A stretch of DNA of 64,000 bases from Zygnema cylindricum. Its lineage: Eukaryota; Streptophyta; Zygnematophyceae; Zygnematales; Zygnemataceae. This document shows, in pieces, positions 1-9,798 of this stretch. Position numbers and translations under genes: made by a program. The stretch lies in the NCBI GenBank assembly GCA_037447655.1, contig JBBHKE010003409.1:64001-128000 (forward strand). The letters run 5' to 3'. The notes under the pieces were generated by a model. That model ran no database searches. It was not told where the DNA came from and saw only the letters and a program-made list of their open reading frames with translations. The first letter of the stretch is position 1, and each line of letters starts with the position of its first letter.

Positions 1-345
1 CTTAATGCTCAATGAGCAAATTCAGTGATTCTTTTGCTGCGGACTCAAGGGAGTCCAAGCTACAAAGGGGTGTAGTCGGTCAGAGTCTTGGCGTGCCAGG
101 GTGGCACTTATTCAGTGGGAAAGTCAAAGTGGGGAATATTGTCCAAAACACATATTCAAGCTTTACATTCTGTGGTGGTACTAAGCACACAAAAGGTCTT
201 CTATTCACATTGGTGAAGGTGTATTGGGGTTTTAATTGTCAAGGGATCATTCATTTGGGTTTAGATTAACTTAGAGTCGGCACTATCTAGATTAGCTTCT
301 TTGGGATCTGCCAATTCTGTGGGCAATGGAGCCCATAGAATTTCA
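1..345 (+). mobile_element. 3' part of an LTR, second copia-like family (LTR2)
   Basis: This stretch matches the last ~350 bp of the complete solo LTR at 14903-16206, including the terminal ATGGAGCCCATAGAATTTCA. The match stops at 345 (ending CA), as an LTR end should. The rest of the element lies left of the window. It abuts LTR-D (346-1202), which lacks its own first ~130 bp, so this element probably inserted into LTR-D. The small ORF across it is not conserved coding sequence. Confidence 0.8.
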
Positions 346-1202
346 GTCACTAAAAGAGAGAGAGGGCGATGAAGCAATAGCAACCTCAGCTCCACAAGGA
401 AGACTAAAGAGTGACCTAAGTCACTTTTAACAAAAAGGTTCAGTCCGGCAAGACTCGAACCTCGTACCGACAGAGCATGGCGTAGCTGTCAGCTTTTACA
501 CGTTTATCGTAGTAGTCCATAGCTATTTAAACATTAGCAAGATCATTAAATTTTTCAACGGAATAATAATAATGCATAGAAAAAAGTTTAGTTTTAGTGC
601 GTACGAAAAAAATGTACCGGACATTTGTTATTTTGGACGGCGAACATTAAAAGCTGGTTTGGATCCAACAATCCGCATCATCGTCGCGATCCCGAAATAG
701 CCGCCTTGGCGGTTTTGGGACATGACATGACCTGTTCACACATGGCAAGATATTATTAGGGAGTGAGAAGCCCGGGGAGCGCGAAGACAAGTATGGAGGA
801 GACAACGTCCACTCCATGGCTTTGTCGTACACACACCGTACAGAAAGTACATCGACCCTAGAACCTTTCTGTACTCTACAGTTTTCTTATTGGTTAGTGC
901 ATCAATAGATAAGGGTTGTGAGAGGGATTTAGGACTAAGACGATTAAGGAGGTAGCCGCCTCTCTCCCAACAAGCTTGTATAAATATTGGCATCTTTGCC
1001 TCTTAAAAACTAAATGCTTAGTTGGGCATTTTCAGTGGTTTCTTTCTCTGTGGACTCAAAACAAGTCCAAACTACACACGGGTGCAGTTAGATTCACTAT
1101 TTGTCTACTTGGGTGGTAATGATCCAAGTTCAAAGAGGGCTAGCCAAAAGCTATCTAGAGGCTTCCTCAATTCAGTGATCCAATAGGGGACATATAATTA
1201 CA
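346..1202 (+). mobile_element. Truncated family-1 LTR (LTR-D) inside the 3' LTR of copia A
   Basis: It aligns in plus orientation with the LTRs of copia B (6236-7242), sharing the GACTAAAGAGTGAC block, the CCGGCAAGACTCGAACCTC block and the end block with GAGGCTTCCT...ATTACA. It ends at 1202 with CA. The next bases (GTATCCTAACG) are the interior of an LTR in the opposite orientation, so this LTR was inserted into A's 3' LTR. Its 5' end is missing at the junction with LTR2. It is more diverged from B's LTRs than those are from each other. Confidence 0.72.
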
Positions 1203-1501
1203 GTATCCTAACGATTTTCTATGACAGACTAGATAGAGTTAGCTACACCGCGCTCGGCTGGTCAAAGTTCGAGTCCTACTGGACTCAACCTTTTCTTGAG
1301 AGTGACATAAGTCAATCTTTATCCCTGCCTGTTGAGCTAGGACAGCCATGGCTTAACCACCCTCTCTATCCCTCAATGACTACAAGAAGTATGGAAAATA
1401 GAGAGAATAGGTGGAGGCAGGCTGGGTGCCTTTTTCTTTTCCTATTTGTACTGAACAATTTAGACCTAGAAAATACCATAAAATTCTAATTATTTCAACA
1501 C
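1203..1501 (-). mobile_element. First ~300 bp of copia A 3' LTR
   Basis: On the minus strand this starts TGTTGAAATAATTAGAATTT at 1501, matching the LTR starts of B (6236, 11709) and A (14301). It directly follows a purine-rich tract. It ends where LTR-D is inserted; the remaining ~700 bp of this LTR are not in the window. On the plus strand it carries the tRNA-like box AGTTCGAGTCC at about 1267-1277. Confidence 0.82.
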
Positions 1502-1918
1502 TCCCCTTATTTTCTAGTATAACTTTAACTTTAGTCCACACTTTTCTCTACAATATTTTAACTTGGGAGAAGGCACTAGTTTAGTCATTATATCAACCAC
1601 CCTTTTCTCATCTGATTTATATACAAGATTCACAATCTAATTCTCAACTTTTTCTCTCACAAAACTCAACCTTCTGTCCATATGCTTAGCTTTGAAATGA
1701 TTTTTTAGATTAGCTACAATTTCAATGGCAGCTTGATTATCACAAAACACTTCATGCACCCCCTTTTTCATATACCCCAATTCTTTCAACAAGGACTTGA
1801 CCCACATCAACTCTTTCACAGCAAAACAAAAGGCCATGTACTCAGCCTCAATAGTAGACTAAGCAACCACCTTTTGTTTCTTACCGCTCCAACAACAAGC
1901 AGCTTCCCCCACATAGAA
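1502..1918 (-). pseudogene. Copia A RNase H C-terminal part and polypurine tract
   Basis: Minus-strand translation gives the end of a copia RNase H: AEYMAFCFAVKELMWVKSLL, then EVFCDNQAAIEIVANL and KAKHMDRRLSFVREKVEN. These match the same region of B (11340-11590). The first RNase H half lies beyond the solo LTR at 2883 onward. The last bases before the LTR (1502-1516 read in reverse) are AAAATAAGGGGAG, a polypurine tract where plus-strand DNA synthesis would begin. The insertion and stop codons inactivate it. Confidence 0.82.
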
Positions 1919-2882
1919 TGTTGTTTTGAAAAGTCAGTTTCGTGCGTAACAACTTATTAGATTTAATATGGAGGTTTGAATAGATTCACGGATTGAGGGA
2001 GCGAACGGATTGATAATTGAAGTTACGTAAAATACTCATTGAGTGGCAGGAACAAGCAATGACAAATGGACGGCGGATCGCGAAGCGATCCAATGTAAAA
2101 TAAACGGAATGTTGAAATAGGCGGCGCCGATACGGAGCCAGCTGCGACGCAGTTAAGTCAACGCAGTTGCGGCTATTTTTATGATCCGTACGGAAAGCGC
2201 AGCCAGCGGAACATGCGTAGCTACGGATAATATGAATAGGATAGATTTTAAGTAATGATGATTAAACGATAGTGGTAGCTTAGTAGTTGCTTAGTGGTAG
2301 CCTAGTTTTGTGACATACGAAGAGTACGGTGTAAATATTAGGTACAACAGAGGTTTGTTCTTTTGACTAGTTAGGTTATTAGAGTAGATACAGTACGGCT
2401 GGTATGCCTCCGTACTCTGAGTATAACTTGCAGGACTTAGATTATTTTATGTATCGCAGTCAAGTTAATCAAAGTAATGGCAGACTGTTTTCTACATCTT
2501 TGACCTGTTGGTGTGATCACTCTGATTGGTTCTTTCATTTGAAACTTTGTGGAGTTATTCTATAATATAGAATATATATGTGTGTGAAGTTTCATTGTAT
2601 TCCAGTATCTCTGTAAGATTCTGTGAACAGTCTAAGTAGTTAGTTTGTGAAGCTGTCACCTACATTTGGGAAACTCTGGAGCTTATATGTTCTAGATGCC
2701 TTGGTAGATTTGGCTGTAACTATAGGAGGTTACAGTGTATATGCTATTCTGCACATTGGTGCAGTTTGAGATCATTTTGTTTATTGTGGAGTAATCTGTG
2801 TTGTCTGAAACACAGCTGTTTTTGAGGTAGTCTGTGGGTGTTTCCGTGAGTAATCCATGGCTGAAATAGGCTATGGGCAACA
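1919..2882 (+). mobile_element. Solo LTR (family M, copy 1) in copia A RNase H
   Basis: The 964-bp segment begins TGTTG and ends CAACA, with a perfect 5-bp direct repeat TAGAA at 1914-1918 and 2883-2887. Removing it restores the RNase H region of copia A, which settles the boundaries. No internal coding region is present, so this is most simply a solo LTR left by LTR-LTR recombination. A related, longer copy is at 37618-38876; both share the block TACGGCTGGTATGCCTCCGT and GGCAGACTGTTT. No homology to the copia A/B LTR body was seen. Confidence 0.85.
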
Positions 2883-4519
2883 TAGAACACATACCCAGAA
2901 GTGTATTTTCTCATATGTGCGTCCCCATAAATAGCATCACTCGAAGTAGTGATGTGATTGTGCTCCCCTCCTAAGTGCCACCATAAATCTCTAGTTCCCA
3001 CCATATATCTCATGACTCTTTTGGTTGCCTCCCAGTCTCTCTTTCTAAGATCATTAAGACTCCTACTGAGGACTCAAACTGCTATTGCTACGTCTGGTCT
3101 AATACAATTCATAAAGTAAATCAAGCTTCCTACAACCTGTCTGTACGGAATAGACTTCATAAACTTTATCTCTTCTGGACTCATCTGATCATCTAGTATC
3201 ATCACTCCTCCTTTTACACTCCTATCACTTACTTTTTTCAAGTCCATGGGAGTGGTACAATTGTTTACCTTTTCCATCTGAAATTTCTCAAGCATATTAC
3301 CTATTGTTTTTTTCTGAGTGAGTCTAATGATCCTTTTCCCCCTATCCCTTTCCAGTTGAATTCCCAAAATATATCTTGCCTCCCCTAAATCTTTCATGTC
3401 AAATCTCCTTCTAAGATCTTTCTTGAACTTATTGATCTTTTCTAAAGACTTACTTAACACCAGCAGATCATCCACATAAATTGCAATAAAGATCACACCA
3501 TCCTCATCTTCAAACATATAGATAAAATGGTCTAAGCTAATCCGGATATATACAAGACCGGTGAGAAACTCATCTAGTTTCTTATTCCACTGTCGAGGAG
3601 CCTGCTTAAGTCCATATAAGGACTTTATGAGTCTCCAACCTTTGCTCTCTTCCCCAGCCTCCACAAACCCCCTATGGTTCTCTCATGAAGATTTCTTCCT
3701 CTAACTCACCATTGAGGAAGCCGGTCTATCCATCTGATGGATTTCCATTTCTTCCGCTGCTGCTAACCAGAGGAGAATCCTTACTCAACGAAAACAAACA
3801 GCTGGAGCAAATGTCTCCTCATAGTCAATCCCCTCCTTTTGGGTGAACCCCTTTGCTACCAAGCGAGCCTTATATCTTTCAATGGTATTATCAGGGTTCA
3901 CTTTTAGTTAAAATACCCATTTACAGCGAATAGGTTTTCTGTCGAGAGGACAATCCGTTAGCTCCCAAGTATTTCCTTCCATGATCAAAGCCATCTCATC
4001 AGTTATGGCTCTAATCCATCTGTCCTTTTCTGGGATGTTCACTGCCTCCAAGTATGACTGAGGCTCATCAAGATGAGATAGCTTAGTTACCATATGAGCA
4101 GCCTGTTTCTCTTGTATCCTTTTGCTACTCGTTCTTCCCCCTTCAAACTTTGACGCTGGAATTGAGGGAAGTCATTGGTTTCTCCTTAATGTCTCATTCC
4201 CTCCCCTGTCCATGGAAGATAATTCCGGTTACTCTTGTTCTATCTCCTCGAAGTCCATAAGAATATTTGAGGTATCTGGTAACTCTGCTATATCTTGAAT
4301 CTCCCCTGAACCTGCAATCACTCTCTCACTCATGTCCCTTTCGGGAAAAACAAAGTTCTCCTCACTTTCAAACTCAAATCTGATTCTTATTTTCTTGGTA
4401 TATTTGAAGGGGTCAATTGACTTTCCTTCATCCATGACAATTAGATGTTTGACCAGAATGATATTTTGCTTTGCTATGTCGTAGACCCTATATCCCTTAA
4501 CATCCTCATCATATCCCAC
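2883..4519 (-). pseudogene. Copia A reverse transcriptase and RNase H N-terminal part (broken)
   Basis: The minus strand encodes the copia-type RT in pieces. NTWELTDCPLDRKPIRCKWVF (21 aa, 3908-4093) is the RT start. The 3074-3664 frame holds SLYGLKQAPRQWNKKLDEFL, the catalytic FIAIYVDD motif and FDMKDLGEARYILGIQLERD. The connection to RNase H follows at 2744-3013, ending at the solo LTR. The 4229-4519 part is the integrase C-terminus/linker (MGYDEDVKGYRVYDIAKQ). Frame changes near 3665-3900 and 4100-4230 break the polyprotein although YVDD is kept. Domain order is diagnostic of Ty1/copia. Confidence 0.88.
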
Positions 4520-5822
4520 AAAATATCCAGGTTTTCCCTTAGCATCAAGTTTCGAGTTTTTCTTATCCGTATCTAGACTATAAACTTGGCTACCAAATAC
4601 TTTAAGGTGAGAGATATTCGGTTTCCTTCCAACCCATCTCTAATAAGGTGTCATTCCTTTGATTGCTGAGGTAAAGACTCTATTTTTAATGTAGTTGGCA
4701 TAGTTCATGGCTTCTGCCCAAAATCTCTTTCCTATTTTCTTCTCAGCCAAGATATTGCATACACTATCTCCTAGTGTTCGGTTTAACCTCTCAGCTACCC
4801 CATTTTGTTCTCGATTATGAGGTAGAGTTTTCTGGTGCTTAACTCCCTCATCTATCAAGTATTCCTCAAACTGGTTAGAGGTATATTCTCCCTCATTATC
4901 ACTCTTTATTATCTTAATGGGGATTCTATGCTGCATCTCACTCTTGGCTTTATATTCTTTGAAGTAAGTTGGTGTTTCACACTTTGTTTTTAGAGATTAA
5001 AATCTAGAGTACCTAGACTAGTCATATTTAATTGTCAACATATACCTTTTCCCTCCAACTGAGGGTACCCTTGCTGGTCCCCAGATATCTGTGTGGACTA
5101 AATCTAGTACCTTTTTCCCTCTATATGTGGCAGCTTTGGGAAAACGAATTCAGTGAGCCTTGCCTTGGGCATATCCACTACAATCATCCACCATTTCATT
5201 ATCAGTGAACTGAATGCCTTCTACTACACTAAGCTTCTTCATTTCCCTCAATGTATCAAAGTGCACATGCCCCAACCGCTTATGCTAAATCATCAACTTT
5301 GGGACACCAACATAGTAAGCATTATTCTTTTCATTACTCGGGTTAAGCCTAAACATTCCTTAGCTACCGTTATCTGCAGTGAAGTCAACTTCATCCCCAT
5401 ATTTAGCTGTAAAGACTCCCTTTCTAGTGAAGGTATCAAACTCTTTGCCATCTAACACAGATGTAGAGACAAGATTACTTCTCAGCTAGGGAATATAAAG
5501 CACATGTGAGAAAGTGAGTATAGAATTTTTACCCTCCACTAAAACTTTTAGATTTACTAATCCTACTAAATTTATAGTAACCACTCTCCCATCCCCATAT
5601 TCCATTTCTATAGTAGGGATTTTCCTTAGCTTAGTGATGAGGTCCTTGTCACAACACATATGCATGGATGCACCTAAGTTGATGATCCATCCTTCCTGTG
5701 GAGCTTCCCGAATTGCTCTAAGGGAACACTTCTGTCTCCGAGGGATCTCCTTCTCCTCCTTACTCTCGTCAAAAAGAAACCTCCCCATCCTCCTGGAGAG
5801 GACTCGTCCTCAGTATCTCCTC
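4520..5822 (-). pseudogene. Copia A protease and integrase region (broken)
   Basis: The 5486-5788 frame contains the retropepsin-like segment, but the active-site triad reads N-L-G (codons 5680-5678 and 5677-5675) where B has D-S-G. The aspartyl protease of this copy is therefore dead. Next come gag-pre-integrase and integrase remnants; the 4640-4936 frame shows the core motifs KSDNEGEYTSNQFEEYL and NGVAERLNRTLGD. Stops separate the pieces. It is colinear with B at 8361-9798. Confidence 0.86.
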
Positions 5823-6235
5823 TCACTTTTGAGACCACAAGTGTTTTTTCTTCCCTCGAGAAGAACCCCCTCCACCGTTCTTTTGGAGCCTCAGCTTCAA
5901 CAGCTTGACACAATCAGCGAAAAAGTGTCCCGGCTTTTTGCAAAAATGACAAAGGCCCTTTGGGGGCCTCGATCCTCCAGGTTGAAATCTTTCTCTTTTG
6001 TATGGTTTTTTTGAGTCATGTCTCCACCTATCCCCTTTGGCGCCTAGAGCTTGAATGCTCTTTCCTCCTCTCCTGATGTCTATCGTGTTCTCTTGCACAA
6101 GTATCATCCAGACCATTGTATTCCACTTCTATGAACTATCACTTATTACCTGTAATCGGTACACTATGTTCTCATACTCGTCAAGTAACTTTAGGATAAG
6201 AGTGTTAACTTTCATTTTCATTGTAAATATCCATT
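5823..6235 (-). pseudogene. Copia A gag C-terminal half with CCHC zinc knuckle
   Basis: The 5823-6116 frame has the nucleocapsid zinc knuckle C-X2-C-X4-H-X4-C (CHFCKKPGHFFADC) in a basic context. It was separated from its N-terminal half by insertion of copia B at 6236. The bases just upstream read CAAATGGATATTTACAATG on the minus strand, continuing the gag sequence that stops at 12716. Unlike B, this copy keeps all four knuckle ligands. Confidence 0.87.
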
Positions 6236-7242
6236 TGTTGAAATTCTTAGATTTTTATGGTATTTTCTTAGTCTAAATTGTTCAATACAAATAAGAAAAG
6301 AAAAAGGTAGACAACCTGCCTCCACCTCCTCTCTCTACCCACGATACTTGTTGTAGTCATTGAGGGATATACAGGGTGCTTGAGCCATGGTTGTCCCAGC
6401 TCAGCCGGCAGGACTAAAGAGTGACTAATGTCACTCTCAACAAAAGGTTGAGTCCGGCAAGACTCGAACCTCTGACCAACAGAACGCGGGGTAGCTATTA
6501 GCTCTATCCAGTCTGTCGTAGAAGTCCGTTAGGATACATTAGGTTTGATTAATATTTAAATAGTGTTAAAACCATGAATTTGTTTAATCAAATGACGAAC
6601 AAAAAGACATAAAAGCAAGTGTTATATAGTACAAACATAATCTGGCACGAAACAAATGAACCGGACTTTTGTTTCGACGGTCGACATTTAATCTCAGATT
6701 TAACGCGACGGCGTATATCACTGTCGAGAACGCGGAATGGTCACTTTGGCGTTTATGGACGTGGCATGATGTGGAGCCACGTTGAGGGATAACATTTGGT
6801 CGCAAGAATTTCGAGGAACATAAAAAAGATCTAAAGGTAGACACGCGTCCATTCAATGGCCTTGCCGTACACAGGCCATACAGAAAGTACATCGGCCGTA
6901 GTACCTTTCTGTACCCTACAATTATTTGATTAGTTGGTACGTCAGAAGATAGGTGTTGTGAGAGAGGTTTAGGACTTAGAGAATTTGGTAGGTAATGACC
7001 TCTCTCACTTTGAGAGTTAGTATAAACTTGGCATCTCTGCCAACTTATAACTAATCACGTGGTTGGGTGTTTTCAGATATTCTTTTTCCTACGCACTCAG
7101 GGGAGTTCACGCTGCACAAGGGTGCAGTCCGATTGTCAACTTGTTTACTTAGGTAGCAATGGTTTCCATTAAAAGTGGGTTAGTTAAGACTTATCTATAG
7201 GCTTCATGAATTTTGTAGTCCAATGGAGGACACAGAATTGCA
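6236..7242 (+). repeat. Copia B 5' LTR
   Basis: Starts TGTTGAAATT and ends GAATTGCA. It is the same length as the 3' LTR and close in sequence to A's 5' LTR. The right boundary is set by the last base shared by all copies, after which B continues with the primer-binding site while the 3' LTR continues with target DNA. The final 20 bp contain the first ATG of gag. It also contains a tRNA-like B-box on the minus strand and ACGT-type motifs (GTGGCATGATGTGG, about 6764). Confidence 0.9.
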
Positions 7243-7257
7243 AGTTATGGGCCCACC
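7243..7257 (+). other. Primer-binding site for half initiator tRNA-Met (copia B)
   Basis: Immediately after the LTR the sequence is AGTTATGGGCCCACC. It is complementary, apart from the first base, to the anticodon-stem segment GGTGGGCCCATAACC of plant initiator tRNA-Met rather than to the tRNA 3' end. This is the arrangement known from Drosophila copia, which primes with a cleaved 5'-half tRNA-iMet. The site lies within the gag reading frame. Identification rests on the tRNA sequence as remembered, not on a search. Confidence 0.75.
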
Positions 7258-7825
7258 CTTTAGGGTGCCCATCTTTAATGGATCAGGGTTTATCTATTGG
7301 GAAGCCATGATGATAAGGGCTTTTTGTGAAAAACGATACTGGGGTATTGTTAGTGGACAAGTGAAACGTCCACCTGAGGGAACCCCACCAGGGTTTAGTG
7401 GAATAAGGTTTTCTGTAGCAACATCTGTAACAGCAGAGGAGGAAGATGATGGGGACAGCACTGTGTCCAAAAAAGGGAAAGAAAAGGAGACACCTCTTAC
7501 TCTTATTGCTCTTATTCCCACAACACCCGGAGCGCGGATCTTGAAGACTGTGGAGGCGCACACTCAATTGTGGGAAGACACCAACATGGCTGCCAAGAAC
7601 TTCATTCTGAGACACCTCACTCAAGCTTTGGCAACTCTCCAACTTCACGTTTACAAGGCCGAGGAGTTGTGGGTGAGATTAATAGAGATCTATAGAGCTA
7701 GTACGATTTAGGAGCTCTAGTTGGCAGAGCAAAAGTTGGGAAATTATACTTACAAAGTGGGAAAGATATTAAACTACTGTAATGATCTTTCTTGTTTGTA
7801 TATGGAGATGGGGAGTGCCAGATGG

Positions 7826-7917
7826 TGCAATTTTGTGTCCTCCATTGGACTACAAAATTTAGGAAGCCTCTATATAATTGTTAACTAACCAACATTCAAT
7901 GGCAACCACTGCAGCCC
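7826..7917 (-). repeat. Inverted LTR terminus inside copia B gag
   Basis: The 92-bp segment begins TGCAATTTTGTGTCCTCC, the reverse complement of the LTR 3' end. It is followed by a second copy (7918-7953) of the gag bases that precede it (7790-7825; TCTTGTTTGTATATGGAGAT against TCTTGTTTGTACATGGAGAT). The left junction, CCAGATGG followed by TGCAATT, is the same as the junction between A's gag and B's 3' LTR at 12715/12716. Confidence 0.85.
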
Positions 7918-8360
7918 TCTTGTTTGTACATGGAGATAGAGAGTGTCGTATGGACAAGTACAATGAAAATGAAAGTTAACACTCTTATCATGAAGTTACC
8001 CGACGAGTATAAGAACAAAGTGTACCGAGTAAAGGAAATGAATGATAGTTCATGGAAGTGGAATATAGTGGTCCGCATGATACTTGTGCAATAGAACATG
8101 ATTGAGATCAAGAGAGGAGAAAAGAGCATTCAAGCTCTAGCCGTCGGAGGGGACATGTGGAGACATGACTCAAAAAATCCATACATTTGAGAAAGAGTTC
8201 AGCCAAGAGGACCGAGGCCCCTAAAAACCCATTATCATTTTTGCAAAAAGTCGGGACACTTTTTCGCTGATTGTGTCAAGCAGTCGAAGCTAAGGCTCCA
8301 AGTCAACCGTGGATGGGGTTCTTCCAGAGGGAAAAAAAAGGCACTTGTGGTATCATAAGT

Positions 8361-9798
8361 GACAGGAGAAACCGAGAACGAGTCCTCTAAGTAGGATGGG
8401 GAGCTTCTTCTTGACGAGAGTCAGGAGGAGAAGGAGATCCCTCGGAGACAGAAGTGTGCCCTTGGAGCAATTCGGAAAGCTCCACAAGAAGGATGGAACA
8501 TCGACTCAGGTGCATCCATGCATATATGTTGTGACAAGGATCTCTTCTCTAAGCTAAGGAAAATCCCTACTGTAGAAATGGAGTATGGGGATGGGAGAGT
8601 GGTTACTTCAGATCTAGTGAGTTCAGTAAATCTGAAAGTCTCAATGGAGGGTAAAAATTCTATACTCACTTTCTCACATGTGCTCTATATTCCTTAGCTG
8701 AGTAAAAATCTTGTCTCTACATATGTGTTAGATGAAAAAGAGTTTGATACCTTCACTAGAAAGAAAGTCTTTACAGCTAAGTATGGAGATAAAGTTTACT
8801 TCACTGCAGATAAAGGTAGCCAAGGAATGTTTAGGCTTAACGTGAGTAATGAAAAGAATAATGCTTACTATGTTGGTGTCCCAGAGTTGATGATTTGGCA
8901 TAAGCGGTTGGGGCATGTGCACTTTGATAGGTTGAGGGAAATGAAGAAGCTTGGTGTTGTAGAAGGCATTTAGTTCAATGATAATGAAATGGTGGATGAT
9001 TGTAGTGGATGTGCACAAGGTAAGGCTCACAGACTTCCTTTTCCCAAAGCCCCCACATATAGAGGGGAAAAGGTACTAAATTTAATCCACACAGATATCT
9101 GGGGACTGGCAGTGGTACCCTCAGTTAGAGAGAAAAGGTATTTGTTGAAAATTAACGATGACTGGTCTAGGAACCCTAGAGTTTACTGTCTAAAAACAAA
9201 GTCTGAAACACCAACTTACTTCAAATAATATAAAGCCTGGAGTGAGAAGCAGTATAGAACCCCTATTAAAAGAATAAGGAGTGATAATGGGGGAGAATGC
9301 ACCTCTAACCAGTTTGAGGAATACTTGAGAGATGAGGGAGTTCAGCACCAGAAAACTATACCACATAATCCAAAAACAAATGGGGTAGCTGAGAGGTTAA
9401 ACCGAACACTAGGAGATAGTGTATGCAATATCTTGGCTGACAAGAAAATAGGAAAGAGATTTTGGGCAAAAGCCATGAACTGTGCCAACTACATTAAGAA
9501 TAGAGTCTTTACCTTACCAATCAAATCAATGACACCTTATGAGAGATGGGTTGGAAGGAAACCAGATATCTCTCGCCTGAAAGTATTTGGTAGCCAAGTT
9601 TACAATCTAGATACGGCTAAGAAAAACTGGAAACTTGATGCTAAAGGAAAACCTGGATATTTTGTGGGATATGATGAGGATGTCAAGGGATATAGGGTCT
9701 ATAACTTAGCAAAGAAATATATCATTCTGGTCAAACACCTAGTTGTCATGGATGAAGGAAAGTTAATTGACCCCTTCAAATATACCAAGAAAATATGA
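8361..9798 (+). pseudogene. Copia B protease and integrase (stop-interrupted)
   Basis: The protease active site DSGAS is intact (Asp codon 8503-8505). The gag-pre-integrase/zinc segment has HKRLGH (near 8900) and CSGCAQGKAHRLPFPKAP. The integrase core shows HTDIWG, RSDNGGECTS and NGVAERLNRTLGD, consistent with the D,D-35-E triad of retroviral-type integrases. Stops at about 8694, 8971 and 9227 interrupt a single frame, so it looks like point decay rather than rearrangement. The C-terminal part (GYFVGYDEDVKGYRVYNLAK) ends at 9798. Confidence 0.9.

Larger units (their letters stand above)
7223..8360 (+). pseudogene. Copia B gag (broken)
   Basis: The frame starts with MEDTELQVMGPP at 7223, inside the last 20 bp of the LTR. 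It contains the copia gag motif FNGSGFIYWEAMMIRAF and stops at 7712. A 92-bp piece of inverted LTR end plus a 36-bp duplication sits at 7826-7953. The zinc knuckle near 8233-8274 reads YHFCKKSGHFFADC: the first cysteine codon is TAT (8233-8235), so one zinc ligand is lost. Gag would form the virus-like particle and bind RNA; this copy cannot. Confidence 0.86.
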
